From Komagataeibacter medellinensis NBRC 3288 (lineage in GTDB: Bacteria > Pseudomonadota > Alphaproteobacteria > Acetobacterales > Acetobacteraceae): 64,000 bases of DNA. The notes under the pieces are model-generated. The model searched no databases and had not been told where the DNA came from. It saw nothing but the letters and a program-made list of their open reading frames with translations. Of the stretch, positions 45,318-53,853 are shown one piece after another. The translations under genes and the position numbers were made by a program. Location: NCBI RefSeq assembly GCF_000182745.2, contig NC_016027.1, forward strand, positions 2,014,001 to 2,078,000, given 5' to 3'. Numbering within the stretch: the stretch's first letter is position 1; each line of letters opens with the position of its first letter.

Positions 45318-46844
45318 ATGAAAAAATACCACGAAATAGACAGAGTACATCAAATTATAATCTTGGAAGATGGAAATATACCTAAAAATCTTCCAAAATT
45401 TGTCTTGAACAATATAGATTATATTAAAGAAATATACCCGGATACTCCGCATAAGATCTGGTCTGGGCAGGAAATACGTCAATTTTTAATGGAATATTTC
45501 CCAGAGGACGTTCTCTGGGCCTACGATAAAATTCGTCCTTATGCGTACAAATGCGATTTAGCACGTTTATGCATATTGTATATACAAGGAGGAATGTATG
45601 TAGATATTGGTATAAGACTAATGAATAAATGGAATATACCGATTACAAAGGGGCTTGCTGCCTTTCGTGATGTTCCATTTATCACTCTCAATTGGGCTAC
45701 CCTGCAAAATGGTCTGATCTGGTCTTTACCTAATCGGCCTGAAATGAAAAAAGCAATAGACTGGATCGTAGAAAACTGCCGTAACCGTTATTATGGAAGC
45801 CAACCTCTTTATCCGACTGGGCCAGTCCTATTTGGGCGGGCCTGTCTTGCGACCATGGTCGAACGAGGACAGAGTTGTTCAGCTGACGATCAGCAGATTG
45901 GTGAATGTCGTTGCATTACGCCTGACTCAAAAATGCTTAATGTCTCCTATGTATCTAAAGAAGGCGTAGTGGTTGCGCTTCGGGCAAAGAAAGACGGTGG
46001 TGATTTAAAGCACATTGGAATGACGGGTTCCAATAATTATAATGATATTTGGCGTGCCCGCCAGATGTATTCAGAGCCTGATCACGTGTGGGATTTTGAT
46101 GATTACAATGTAATTATTGAAGATCGGGCAAAACGCACAAAAACAGGGATCGCTGTTTCATCTGGTGTACATGGGCGTGTGACTTACGGTCCATTTGCCA
46201 CTCTTGAAGGTGGTCCCTATCGGTTGAAGATAGAGTTTAGTCCCGAAACAAAATTCTCCAGATTCTTTGTGGATATATGCGCGGGTAACGGAAATAATAT
46301 AATTCATTGTTTTGACTTTCATGAAAAATCAATAAGAAATCATAGAATGTTAGAACTGGAATTTAGTCTCCCTGAATTCAGCGAGAATGTTGAGTTCCGA
46401 ACTTCTGTTTTTGGTGACTTTTCTGGTGAAATCCGTCGTCTCGTGTTGACCGGAAGTGAACAGAAAAGCTGGGATTTTCGTTCGGGCAAGCTTCAGTTGA
46501 TTGGTGTCTCTCGTGGTTCATCGGGTATTGTGATTCCCAAAGGTACAAAGGGCCGAGTTATATTTGGTCCGTATTGTGACCTTAAAGCCGGGAATTATAT
46601 ACTTAGGCTGAATTTTTCAAATGCTACTAAGTTTTCAAAATTGATGGTAAATATATCTGCAGGAGAAAATCATGAGACCATACATGTTTTTAATTATAAA
46701 AAGATCAAGGCATCTAGCCATTCGGAAATAGAGTTTCCCTTTTCTGTTAAACAAAATCAAACCGGCGTGGAATTCCGACTTCATGTGTATGGAGACTTCT
46801 CGGGAGAATTCGTAAAATACGATTTAATTTCACAACATACATAA
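45318..46844 (+). CDS. GT32-like glycosyltransferase with two tandem C-terminal domains (first)
   Basis: 508 residues. Residues 1-255 form a GT32-like (Gly_transf_sug) GT-A domain: HQIIILEDGNIPKNLP, PHKIWSGQEIR, and the sugar-nucleotide block AYKCDLARLCILYIQGGMYVDIG, with Asp80 and Asp96. The usual DxD reads D-I-G here. Then come two copies of a ~100-residue unit (277-378 and 403-505), each GRV-x-(Y/F)GP(F/Y) ... VEFR ... GDFSGE. The domain looks all-beta; I do not recognise it. It may bind glycan or fix the enzyme to a partner. Codon use is strongly AT-rich compared with the core, indicating transfer. The next gene has the same design. Confidence 0.8.
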   Translation: MKKYHEIDRVHQIIILEDGNIPKNLPKFVLNNIDYIKEIYPDTPHKIWSGQEIRQFLMEYFPEDVLWAYDKIRPYAYKCDLARLCILYIQGGMYVDIGIRLMNKWNIPITKGLAAFRDVPFITLNWATLQNGLIWSLPNRPEMKKAIDWIVENCRNRYYGSQPLYPTGPVLFGRACLATMVERGQSCSADDQQIGECRCITPDSKMLNVSYVSKEGVVVALRAKKDGGDLKHIGMTGSNNYNDIWRARQMYSEPDHVWDFDDYNVIIEDRAKRTKTGIAVSSGVHGRVTYGPFATLEGGPYRLKIEFSPETKFSRFFVDICAGNGNNIIHCFDFHEKSIRNHRMLELEFSLPEFSENVEFRTSVFGDFSGEIRRLVLTGSEQKSWDFRSGKLQLIGVSRGSSGIVIPKGTKGRVIFGPYCDLKAGNYILRLNFSNATKFSKLMVNISAGENHETIHVFNYKKIKASSHSEIEFPFSVKQNQTGVEFRLHVYGDFSGEFVKYDLISQHT

Positions 46845-46887
46845 AAATGTAACCCAGTTTGTCCATGTAAATAGAAGGGAAAAACCT

Positions 46888-48513
46888 ATGTCTGATTTTC
46901 ATTCCATTAAATATCTACATCAGGTTCTAATTGTAGATGGTCTTGGTATGCCTCAAAATATACCGACCGCTGTACAAAAAAACATAGATGCTGCTAAGAA
47001 AATCTATCCGGAAGCTGAGCATATTTTATGGAGTGGTGAAGCATTAAGGGATTTCATACGATCTAATTTTGATGGAGAAGTCTTGGCAGCTTTTGATCTT
47101 CTGGTTCCGTATGCTTATAAATGCGATCTTGCTCGTTTCTGTTTAATGTACATATATGGTGGTATTTATTTTGATCTTTCCAACAAGCTTTTGAATTATT
47201 GGCAAATTCCTAAGCATTGTGGAGTTGCTGCATTTACGGAAATGTATCCAGGTATGGAAAGCTGGACATGTGTCCAGACAAATCTGTTATGGTCTTTACC
47301 TCGTCGTCCAGAATGGAAATATGCTATCGATGGAATTGTACGGAACTGTAAAGAACGGTTTTATGGTACGCATGATCATTATCCAACTGCCGGCGCATTA
47401 CTTGGGCGTTCGTTCGCTGCCGCTATGGCAGACAAAGGGCAAAGTTTGGAAGCAGACGACCAGTTTATGGGTGAAGTGCGATATGTGACGCCTGAACGTC
47501 AACCGCAGAATGTAACGTTTATCGCACCTGACAGGACTCTGGTTTGTATCCGTAATAAGGCTGTTGCCGGAGATATTTCTGAACTGGGTCTTTCCGGTGT
47601 TAATAGTTATGTACGGTTATGGGCAAGTAAACGCGTATATGGCGAAACCGAACATTGGAAATGGTATCCGAATGAAATCAAGATTCATAGGGAAGATTGT
47701 GCCGTATTGACCCCCACGGGTCTAGCTGCACAAGAAGGTGCTCATGGCAGGTTCATGTACGGACCATTTACAGATTTAGATTCTGGAAATTACGAAGTTA
47801 TATTTAATTTCAGTCATGATACTAAATTTTCACATATCTTCATAGATGTGTCGGCAAATTATGGTTCTCAGATTCTAAAGAAATATGATGAACAACATGA
47901 TTCTGTTGTAAATAAGGATCGCGTAAGGTTCTCATTCAGTATAGATAAACCTCATGAGTATGTTGAATTTAGAATGAACATATTTGGAGATTTTTCAGGA
48001 GAATTACGGGATATCACATTAAATAAAACCGATAAGATGGTTTTTGACTCTTCTTGTTCGCAAATAAAGCTTCTCAAGGTTAAGCGCGAGAACGAGGGAA
48101 TTGTCATTCCTGCAGGTTCGGGTGGCCGTATTATGTACGGTCCTTATATTGAATTGGAAGCTGGCTCATATAATCTTCAGCTTGATTTTGATTCAGTATC
48201 ATTTATCGATTATGTGAAAATAGAAATATGTGCCAAAGGCGGAAATAAAATACTTTCAAAATTTGAATCCAAAAACAATAAGATAAATTTTGATTTTAAA
48301 CTCGCGTCTTCATATAATGATATTGAGTTTAGAGTGTCAGTTGGTCCAATGTTTAACGGCATCTTCCATCAGTTTGTCTTGCATAAATTGGGGATTAAAA
48401 ACAAGGTTATATATATAAACAAAATAAAGAAAAACATTCCAAGCATTCCAAATATTTCAAAAAGAAAAGCAATTGGTTTTATAAAAAAAGAAATAAATAA
48501 AATAATAAAATAA
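46888..48513 (+). CDS. GT32-like glycosyltransferase with two tandem C-terminal domains (second)
   Basis: 541 residues, paralogue of the gene 43 bases upstream. The GT-A part again has AYKCDLARFCLMYIYGGIYFDLS (Asp80, Asp96; DxD reads D-L-S). It is followed by LLWSLPRRPEWKYAIDGIV and GQSLEADDQFMGEVRYVTPE. C-terminal units lie at about 279-380 (GRFMYGPF ... VEFRMNIFGDFSGE) and 404-500 (GRIMYGPY ... IEFRVSVGPMFNG); the second has lost the GDFSGE motif. A basic Lys/Ile-rich tail (500-541) is extra. The ATG has AAGGGAAAAA upstream. Both proteins lack a signal peptide, so they are cytosolic or membrane-attached. The substrate is unknown. Confidence 0.8.
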   Translation: MSDFHSIKYLHQVLIVDGLGMPQNIPTAVQKNIDAAKKIYPEAEHILWSGEALRDFIRSNFDGEVLAAFDLLVPYAYKCDLARFCLMYIYGGIYFDLSNKLLNYWQIPKHCGVAAFTEMYPGMESWTCVQTNLLWSLPRRPEWKYAIDGIVRNCKERFYGTHDHYPTAGALLGRSFAAAMADKGQSLEADDQFMGEVRYVTPERQPQNVTFIAPDRTLVCIRNKAVAGDISELGLSGVNSYVRLWASKRVYGETEHWKWYPNEIKIHREDCAVLTPTGLAAQEGAHGRFMYGPFTDLDSGNYEVIFNFSHDTKFSHIFIDVSANYGSQILKKYDEQHDSVVNKDRVRFSFSIDKPHEYVEFRMNIFGDFSGELRDITLNKTDKMVFDSSCSQIKLLKVKRENEGIVIPAGSGGRIMYGPYIELEAGSYNLQLDFDSVSFIDYVKIEICAKGGNKILSKFESKNNKINFDFKLASSYNDIEFRVSVGPMFNGIFHQFVLHKLGIKNKVIYINKIKKNIPSIPNISKRKAIGFIKKEINKIIK

Positions 48514-49481
48514 ATAGCCTTCTTGTGTTAATATAAGAAAGTTATTTATTTTCATAGATTGAGGATTTGAAAAAAACCTTGGTTTTGAGTAGTCCTTTGT
48601 GATTTCTTCCCTTGTGTCATGGTAAGGTGACGTGGAGGGATCGAAGAACCGTTGATTGGCGCGCGTGGTTCCTGATTTCAGGCTTTTGTCGTGCTGATTG
48701 ACGGTTCTTGGGGTGACTTTTGATCTACGTCTTGAGCAGATCGGACGCTGTCGCCAATGGGATAGCTACGCGGCCGCGTTCAACCTCTCGAGGAAGAGGA
48801 AGCGGCGCATGTTGTAGACGATATTGGCCAAGCCAATCCTCATGGTGGCCCGGGTAATGCCCACGGTCCGGATGAACAATCCCGTCTGCGATTTCTGATC
48901 GGCAAAGACATGCTCGACGCGGGATCGGATGACGGACTTCCCTGCGTTAGAGCGCTGGATATGGCGGGGCATGGGCTTGAGATGCGGCTTTTTCCTGTGA
49001 ACCTTCGAGACGAAACCCTCTTTGTCCATGAAGTCCTCATTGGCTTTCGAGCGATACGCGGTGTCGGCCCAAACGCTTGAGGCCGTATTGGTTTTATCGA
49101 GCAAGCCCTCGCGCAGCCTGGCACCATCACTGGCGGCGGCATCCGTCGCTTTCCATTTCCGGATCAGTCGAAACTTTCGATCGATGAAAATATGCGATTT
49201 GTAGCCAAAGAACGGAATGGCGAGGTCCGTGGACGGGAGCGTCCCGTCCTCCTGCCGCTTTGCCTTCGTGAACTTCAGTGTCCATCGCGCATGGCGATCC
49301 TTGTGGGACAACTTGGCAGGCTTGTCCTGCCAGTCCTGCGGAATGCGGCCTTCCCGAAGATCAACTTTCTCCGCGTTGGTATTGCGCTGCTTTGGCGCCG
49401 CCACCAGCGTGGCATCCAGGATCTGGCCGGACATCGGCAGATACCCGGCGTTTCGTAACCGGCCGCTCTGGGCCGCCTTGA

Positions 49482-51092
49482 TTATGCGGCCTGTCTGTGC
49501 AGTGTATTCACGGGTTTCCAGTTCCATGGCAACAGTTCGTGGAGCCGGTTGATCTTGTGCTCGTTGATACGGGCCAGGACGTCGGCGAGGTAATCGTGCG
49601 GATTAAGCCGGGAGAGTTTTGCGCTTTCGATAAGCGTCATGGCATCAGCGATGTTGTCGCCCCCGGTGTCGGATCCGGCAAAGAGATAATTTTTTCGCCC
49701 CACGCATACGGGCCGTATGGCGCGTTCGGCAGGATTGTTGTCGATGGCGACACGACCATCTTCGAGGAACAGGGTAAAGGCCTTCCACCGGTTGAGCGCA
49801 TAACGGATCGCTTTTGCCAGTTCCCCCTTTCCAGGGATACGGGCAAGCTGTGTTTCGCACCATGCGTGGAATGCTGTGACACGGGGGCGGCTTTGTTCCT
49901 GTCGGACAGCCAGACGATACGGGGCCGGGTGTCCGGTGATCTGGCGCTCGATATCGTAGAGCTCTCCGATCTGTTCAAGTGCTTCCCTTGCGATTGTCGA
50001 ATCACTGCCCTTCCAGACATCATGGAAGGCCCGGCGGAGATGAGCCCAGCAGGCCGCTTCGCGCACGTGCACGGTTCCTGTTGCGTCTGGTTTATACAGA
50101 TCCCTGAACCCGGCGTAGGCGTCAGCCTGCAGAATGCCCCGGAACTGTGCCAGATGGGTCTGGGGATTGATCCCCTTGCGATCGGGAGAGAACCAGTAGG
50201 CCACGGCGGGCGGATCACTCCCTCCCCATGGGCGGGGATCGCGCAGATAGCTCCAGATCCGCCCTTCCTTCACGCCCCGGGGTTTGCCAGCCTGACGCAG
50301 ACGGGGGTCAAGAACCTGGATGGGTGTATCATCAGCATGTAGCAGGTCTGCCTTTACGACATCCTGACGGATCAGATCTGTCAGAGGACGCAGAACGGCA
50401 ACGGCCTGACCACACCAGTCGATCAGGGTTGAACGGGGAATGTCCACACCCTGACGGGCAAAGATCTCATTCTGACGATAAAGCGGAATGTGGTCATCGA
50501 ATTTCGAGACCAGGATATGGGCTAAAAGCCCGGTGCCAGCCATCCCCCGTGGGACAGGGCGCGACGGTGCTTCAGGCTGCACCAGTGTTTCGCAGTGACG
50601 GCAGGATTTCTTCAGCCGTGCCGTTTCGACAACTTTCAGTTTTGCCGCAATAAAGTCCAGTATTTCGGTGACATCTTCGCCTACAAGACGCAGGGGACCG
50701 CCACAGGCAGGACAGGCCTCACCTGGGTCGAGAACAATACGCTCCCGTGGTGTCGTGTCAGAAACCTTTGGTTTGCCACGCTGCCGTGGGGGAGAGAGTG
50801 CATCATCGCTGACATCATGCTCCCTGATATCAGGAGAAGGATCGGCTGCCGCGATGGCGATTTTTACATCTTCAAGGAGCAGTTCGAGTTGTTCAATCTC
50901 ACGGTCTATCTTTTCTGAACTGGCCCCGAATTTCTGTTTCTGAAGACGTGCGATCCGGATTTTGAGAGACTGGACAAGAGCTTCATACGCACGGGCTGAC
51001 GCAGAAAGCCGAGCCACTTCGGTCTGCAGGGAAACAATCATTTCCCTCAGGGTATCCGGATCATCAGGCAGGACCGCAGGTGCAGACGTCAT
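49482..51092 (-). CDS. IS66 transposase TnpC
   Basis: 536 residues, normal for IS66 TnpC. An N-terminal leucine-zipper-like helix (LREMIVSLQTEVARLSASARAYEALVQSL) precedes the QKFGASSEKID block. The zinc-binding CPACGG and CRHCE follow, then the DDE domain with LHADDTPIQVL, LQADAYAGF and NNPAERAIRPV. It is intact. The start at 51092 is 63 bases after tnpB. Confidence 0.95.
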   Translation of the reverse strand: MTSAPAVLPDDPDTLREMIVSLQTEVARLSASARAYEALVQSLKIRIARLQKQKFGASSEKIDREIEQLELLLEDVKIAIAAADPSPDIREHDVSDDALSPPRQRGKPKVSDTTPRERIVLDPGEACPACGGPLRLVGEDVTEILDFIAAKLKVVETARLKKSCRHCETLVQPEAPSRPVPRGMAGTGLLAHILVSKFDDHIPLYRQNEIFARQGVDIPRSTLIDWCGQAVAVLRPLTDLIRQDVVKADLLHADDTPIQVLDPRLRQAGKPRGVKEGRIWSYLRDPRPWGGSDPPAVAYWFSPDRKGINPQTHLAQFRGILQADAYAGFRDLYKPDATGTVHVREAACWAHLRRAFHDVWKGSDSTIAREALEQIGELYDIERQITGHPAPYRLAVRQEQSRPRVTAFHAWCETQLARIPGKGELAKAIRYALNRWKAFTLFLEDGRVAIDNNPAERAIRPVCVGRKNYLFAGSDTGGDNIADAMTLIESAKLSRLNPHDYLADVLARINEHKINRLHELLPWNWKPVNTLHRQAA

Positions 51093-51155
51093 TATGAAAA
51101 AATAGCAGAAAACCTAAGAAAATTCAAAATGTTCTGCACTCTCACGCCATAAAAA

Positions 51156-51503
51156 TCAGGCCACGCGAGACGGTGGTGCAGACCAGGAAGGGCGTCTCCA
51201 CTCCATGCCTTCCCACAGCATGGCCATCTGTGCTGTCGTCAGGCGTGCAACGCCCTCTGCCGGAGACGGCCATGGAAAACGTCCCTTCTCAAGCACCTTG
51301 TAATAAAGACAGAACCCCTGACCGTCCCACATCAGAAGCTTGATCCTGTCCCCACGGCGACCACGAAAGGCAAAGAGCGCCCCTGATGTCGGGTTCTGAC
51401 GCAGCACGTCCTGTGCCAGTGCTGCCAGACCCGATATGCCCTTGCGCATATCGGTCACCCCGCAGGCCAGATAGACACGCACGCCGTTGCCCACGCCAAT
51501 CAT
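51156..51503 (-). CDS. IS66 accessory protein TnpB
   Basis: 115 residues. Typical signature GVRVYLACGVTDMRKGISGLA, then GALFAFRGRRGDRIKLLMWDGQGFCLYYKVLEKGRF. It overlaps tnpA by 4 bases. Required for IS66 transposition, though its biochemical role is poorly known. Confidence 0.95.
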   Translation of the reverse strand: MIGVGNGVRVYLACGVTDMRKGISGLAALAQDVLRQNPTSGALFAFRGRRGDRIKLLMWDGQGFCLYYKVLEKGRFPWPSPAEGVARLTTAQMAMLWEGMEWRRPSWSAPPSRVA

Positions 51504-51859
51504 GCCGTCTCCGCAATCCGGATGACCCGGGCCAGAAGATCTTCGGCAGGATGTCCCGTCACCCTGATACTACGGCCATTGCGCAGCACTATGGCCAGTT
51601 CGTCAGGATCACCGCCAGATGCCACAGCAGGTGTCGTCACTGAAGCAACAGGAACAAACGCCACAGACTGATCTGGGGAAGATAGTCTTTGACGGAATGA
51701 CGTCCGCCATTGGTAAAGATGTTGGCGGGTCAGGTCATGTCGACGTGCCACATCCGATACACTTGCTCCATCCACACCAACTTCAGCCAGTATCGCCAGC
51801 TTCCGTTCATCCGACCAGCGGCGGCGGCGTTCAACGCCAATCAGGATTTCCTGGGTCAT
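51500..51859 (-). CDS. IS66 accessory protein TnpA
   Basis: 119 residues with an N-terminal helix-turn-helix (RRRRWSDERKLAILAEVG, VSDVARRHDLTRQHLYQWR). Upstream, 51,883-51,916 holds two tandem copies of the palindrome AACGACGTCGTT plus a partial third, which could be an operator for the tnpABC promoter. That role is inferred. Confidence 0.93.
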   Translation of the reverse strand: MTQEILIGVERRRRWSDERKLAILAEVGVDGASVSDVARRHDLTRQHLYQWRTSFRQRLSSPDQSVAFVPVASVTTPAVASGGDPDELAIVLRNGRSIRVTGHPAEDLLARVIRIAETA

Positions 51860-52240
51860 TCTTACCTCTCAAATGACGTCAATAACGACGTCGTTAACGA
51901 CGTCGTTAACGACGGTAAGTTACCAGTCACAATCCTCAATCATAAGGCGGCCTCAAACGGCCGGTTACGGCGTTTCGCAGGGTGGCGTCAAAGCGCTCGA
52001 ACAGCTTCTGGATGGCGCCAGCCTCGGTCAGCCGTTCACGGAACAGCCAGACCGTTTTGGCGTCAGGCACCCGGTCCGATAACGCCAGGCCGAGGAAGCG
52101 CATGAAGGACAGCCGGTCGTTGATCAGATACTCCGTTCGCTCGTCGGAGAGATTGTTCAGCGTCTGGATCACCAGGATCTTGAACATCAGCACCGGATCA
52201 AACGGGGGACGGCCACCTTTACTTCCGTCCGCATAGGCCA

Positions 52241-53556
52241 GAGACTGTGTAGAATTTTGTGCGGTGCCATTTTTTCAGGCCATTGGGAAACGATCATCGA
52301 ACATGATAGCGAGCTGGCATCTGACAGCGTACCATTCGCGCACTGAGCGCTTCCACTGTGCTGAGGTAGCATTGAGCGCCAGGTAAATCAATTTTGCTGC
52401 GGCCTCTTCACTGGGGAAATGGCCGCGGGTGCGCACGGCACGACGGATCTTTGAGTTCAGGGCCTCAATGGCATTTGTTGTGTAAATCAACCTGCGCACT
52501 TCTGGAGGATAATCGAGGAACGGAATGACCTCATTCCATGCCCTGCGCCAACTGGGCGCGATGGCCGGGTATTGTCTGCCCAGATCGCTTTCTTCGAACC
52601 CGCCGAGGGCTGCCTCGGCCTCTGTGGCGTCCACTGCTGTATAGATTGCCTTGAGAGCTGTGGCGATGGCCTTGCGGTCCTTGTAGCTGGCAAAGCTCAT
52701 GGAATGACGCAGCAGATGAACGATACACGTCTGAATGCGGGTTCTGGGGAAGACCGCCTCAATGGCCTGCGGAAAGCCCTTCAGCCCGTCGACTACGGCG
52801 ATCAGGATGTCCTGCACACCCCGATTGCGCAGGTCGCTGAGGACCTTGGCCCAGAATTTGGCCCCTTCATTCGCCTGGAACCACAGCCCCAGAACGTCCC
52901 GTGTGCCGTCAGGCAGGATCGCGAGCGCCACGAAGACAGCCTTGTTCGAGACAGTCCCATCACTGCGGATATTGACCCGGATCGCGTCCATGAAGACGAT
53001 CGGGTAGCAGGGTTCCAGCGGACGGTTCTGCCAGGCGGCGACCTCCTCCATCACGGCGTCGGTAATCGCGGAAATGAGGCTCGGGGAGGCCTCAACGCCA
53101 TAGATTTCTTCAATATGCCCCTGGATTTCGCGGGTTGTCAGACCTCGGGCATACATGCTGATGATCTTGCGGTCGAACTCGGGAAAGCGACGCTGATACT
53201 TTGCAATCAACATCGGATCAAACGTACCGTTCCGATCCCGGGGAATATCCAGAACAACCTTGCCGCTCTGTGTCGTCACGGTCTTCTGGCTATTGCCGTT
53301 TCTGCGGTTGGGCGGCTGATTATCCTCAGCAGAGGCGCCATCGGCGCGCTCCTCATCAAGATGAAGTGTCATCTCCGTGTTGAGCGCCCGCTCCGCCAGA
53401 GCCTTCGTCAATTCCGAGAGTATGCCGCTTTTGCCAAACAGGTCGCCCGGTGAACGACCTTCCATCAGACGGTCCAGAAGATCTTTATCAATGCTCATGC
53501 GGGGGCTCCTCTTCGAGCAGATTATCACCGCACCGCACAAAATTCAGGATAGTCCC
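52241..53556 (-). mobile_element. IS256-family element, copy 1
   Basis: 1,316 bp. Ends: GAGACTGTGTAGAATTTTG and the complement GGGACTATCCTGAATTTTG, both continuing TGCGGTGC. It is flanked by an 8-bp direct repeat ATAGGCCA (52233-52240 and 53557-53564). It is inserted in the transposase gene of IS5 copy 1. It is the same length as the copy at 60,000 but in the opposite orientation. Confidence 0.96.
52275..53498 (-). CDS. IS256-family (Mutator-type) transposase, copy 1
   Basis: 407 residues from ATG 53498 (MSIDKDLLDRLMEGRSPGDLF). DDE positions are in YPIVFMDAIRVNIR, DILIAVVDGLKGFPQAIEAVFP and YTTNAIEALNSKIRRA; the C-terminus has the WKRSVREWYAVRCQLAIMF pattern. Full length and intact. It appears identical to the copy at 60,058. 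Confidence 0.96.
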   Translation of the reverse strand: MSIDKDLLDRLMEGRSPGDLFGKSGILSELTKALAERALNTEMTLHLDEERADGASAEDNQPPNRRNGNSQKTVTTQSGKVVLDIPRDRNGTFDPMLIAKYQRRFPEFDRKIISMYARGLTTREIQGHIEEIYGVEASPSLISAITDAVMEEVAAWQNRPLEPCYPIVFMDAIRVNIRSDGTVSNKAVFVALAILPDGTRDVLGLWFQANEGAKFWAKVLSDLRNRGVQDILIAVVDGLKGFPQAIEAVFPRTRIQTCIVHLLRHSMSFASYKDRKAIATALKAIYTAVDATEAEAALGGFEESDLGRQYPAIAPSWRRAWNEVIPFLDYPPEVRRLIYTTNAIEALNSKIRRAVRTRGHFPSEEAAAKLIYLALNATSAQWKRSVREWYAVRCQLAIMFDDRFPMA

Positions 53557-53853
53557 ATAGGCCAGAGCCCTGTCCAGATCAGGACGGAACACCTCAAAAT
53601 CCACAGTCCGAGAAAACGCTTCGAGCTGATCGCCAAGGCCACTCAAACGGGCTAGTCGCTCGTCCACATCAAAGAAGCCCGGCTGCTTCATGAGCCATTC
53701 CCTCAATCATCACAGAAGAGAGGGAATCACACACAGAGGGCCAGAACCAGGGGTTTTTCGAACCCTCCACCTACTTATCTCGTTTCTACATTTCACAAGA
53801 AAAACTCTATATTAGAGTTAAAATTTTTGTGTCAATGTAAAATATATTTATTA

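Larger units (their letters stand above)
49455..51968 (-). mobile_element. IS66-family element inside the IS5 copy
   Basis: 2,514 bp. Inverted repeats: GTAACCGGCCG-5-GGCCGCCTT on the left and GTAACCGGCCG-5-GGCCGCCTT on the complement of the right end. It is flanked by a perfect 8-bp direct repeat GGCGTTTC (49447-49454 and 51969-51976). It carries tnpA, tnpB and tnpC intact. In the other IS5 copy, GGCGTTTC is uninterrupted, which confirms the boundaries. Confidence 0.96.
48766..53691 (-). pseudogene. IS5-family transposase, split in three pieces
   Basis: The reading frame runs 53691-53557 (MKQPGFFDVDERLARLSG to DRALAY), 52240-51969 (GSKGGRPPFDP to FDATLRN) and 49454-48766 (AGYLPMSGQILDATL to LERLNAAA). 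Joined, it makes about 360 residues with the DDE parts QILDATLVAAP, VWADTAYRSK and SRVEHVFADQK. Each break coincides with an 8-bp target duplication. It is inactive as it stands. The unbroken C-terminal part is identical in copy 2 wherever compared. Confidence 0.92.
48633..53769 (-). mobile_element. IS5-family element, copy 1, interrupted by an IS66 and an IS256-family element
   Basis: Ends are TGGAGGGATCGAAGAACC (left) and the complement of TGGAGGGTTCGAAAAACC (right). Removing the two inserts and one copy of each target duplication leaves 1,291 bp, the same length as copy 2 at 58,920. No flanking target duplication is seen (ACG left, CCT right), so the neighbourhood has probably been rearranged since insertion. 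Confidence 0.92.

Noticed and set aside
51883-51916. Short CRISPR-like tandem repeat
   Set aside because: Repeats are directly adjacent with no spacers, only 12 bp long, and lie inside an IS66 element.
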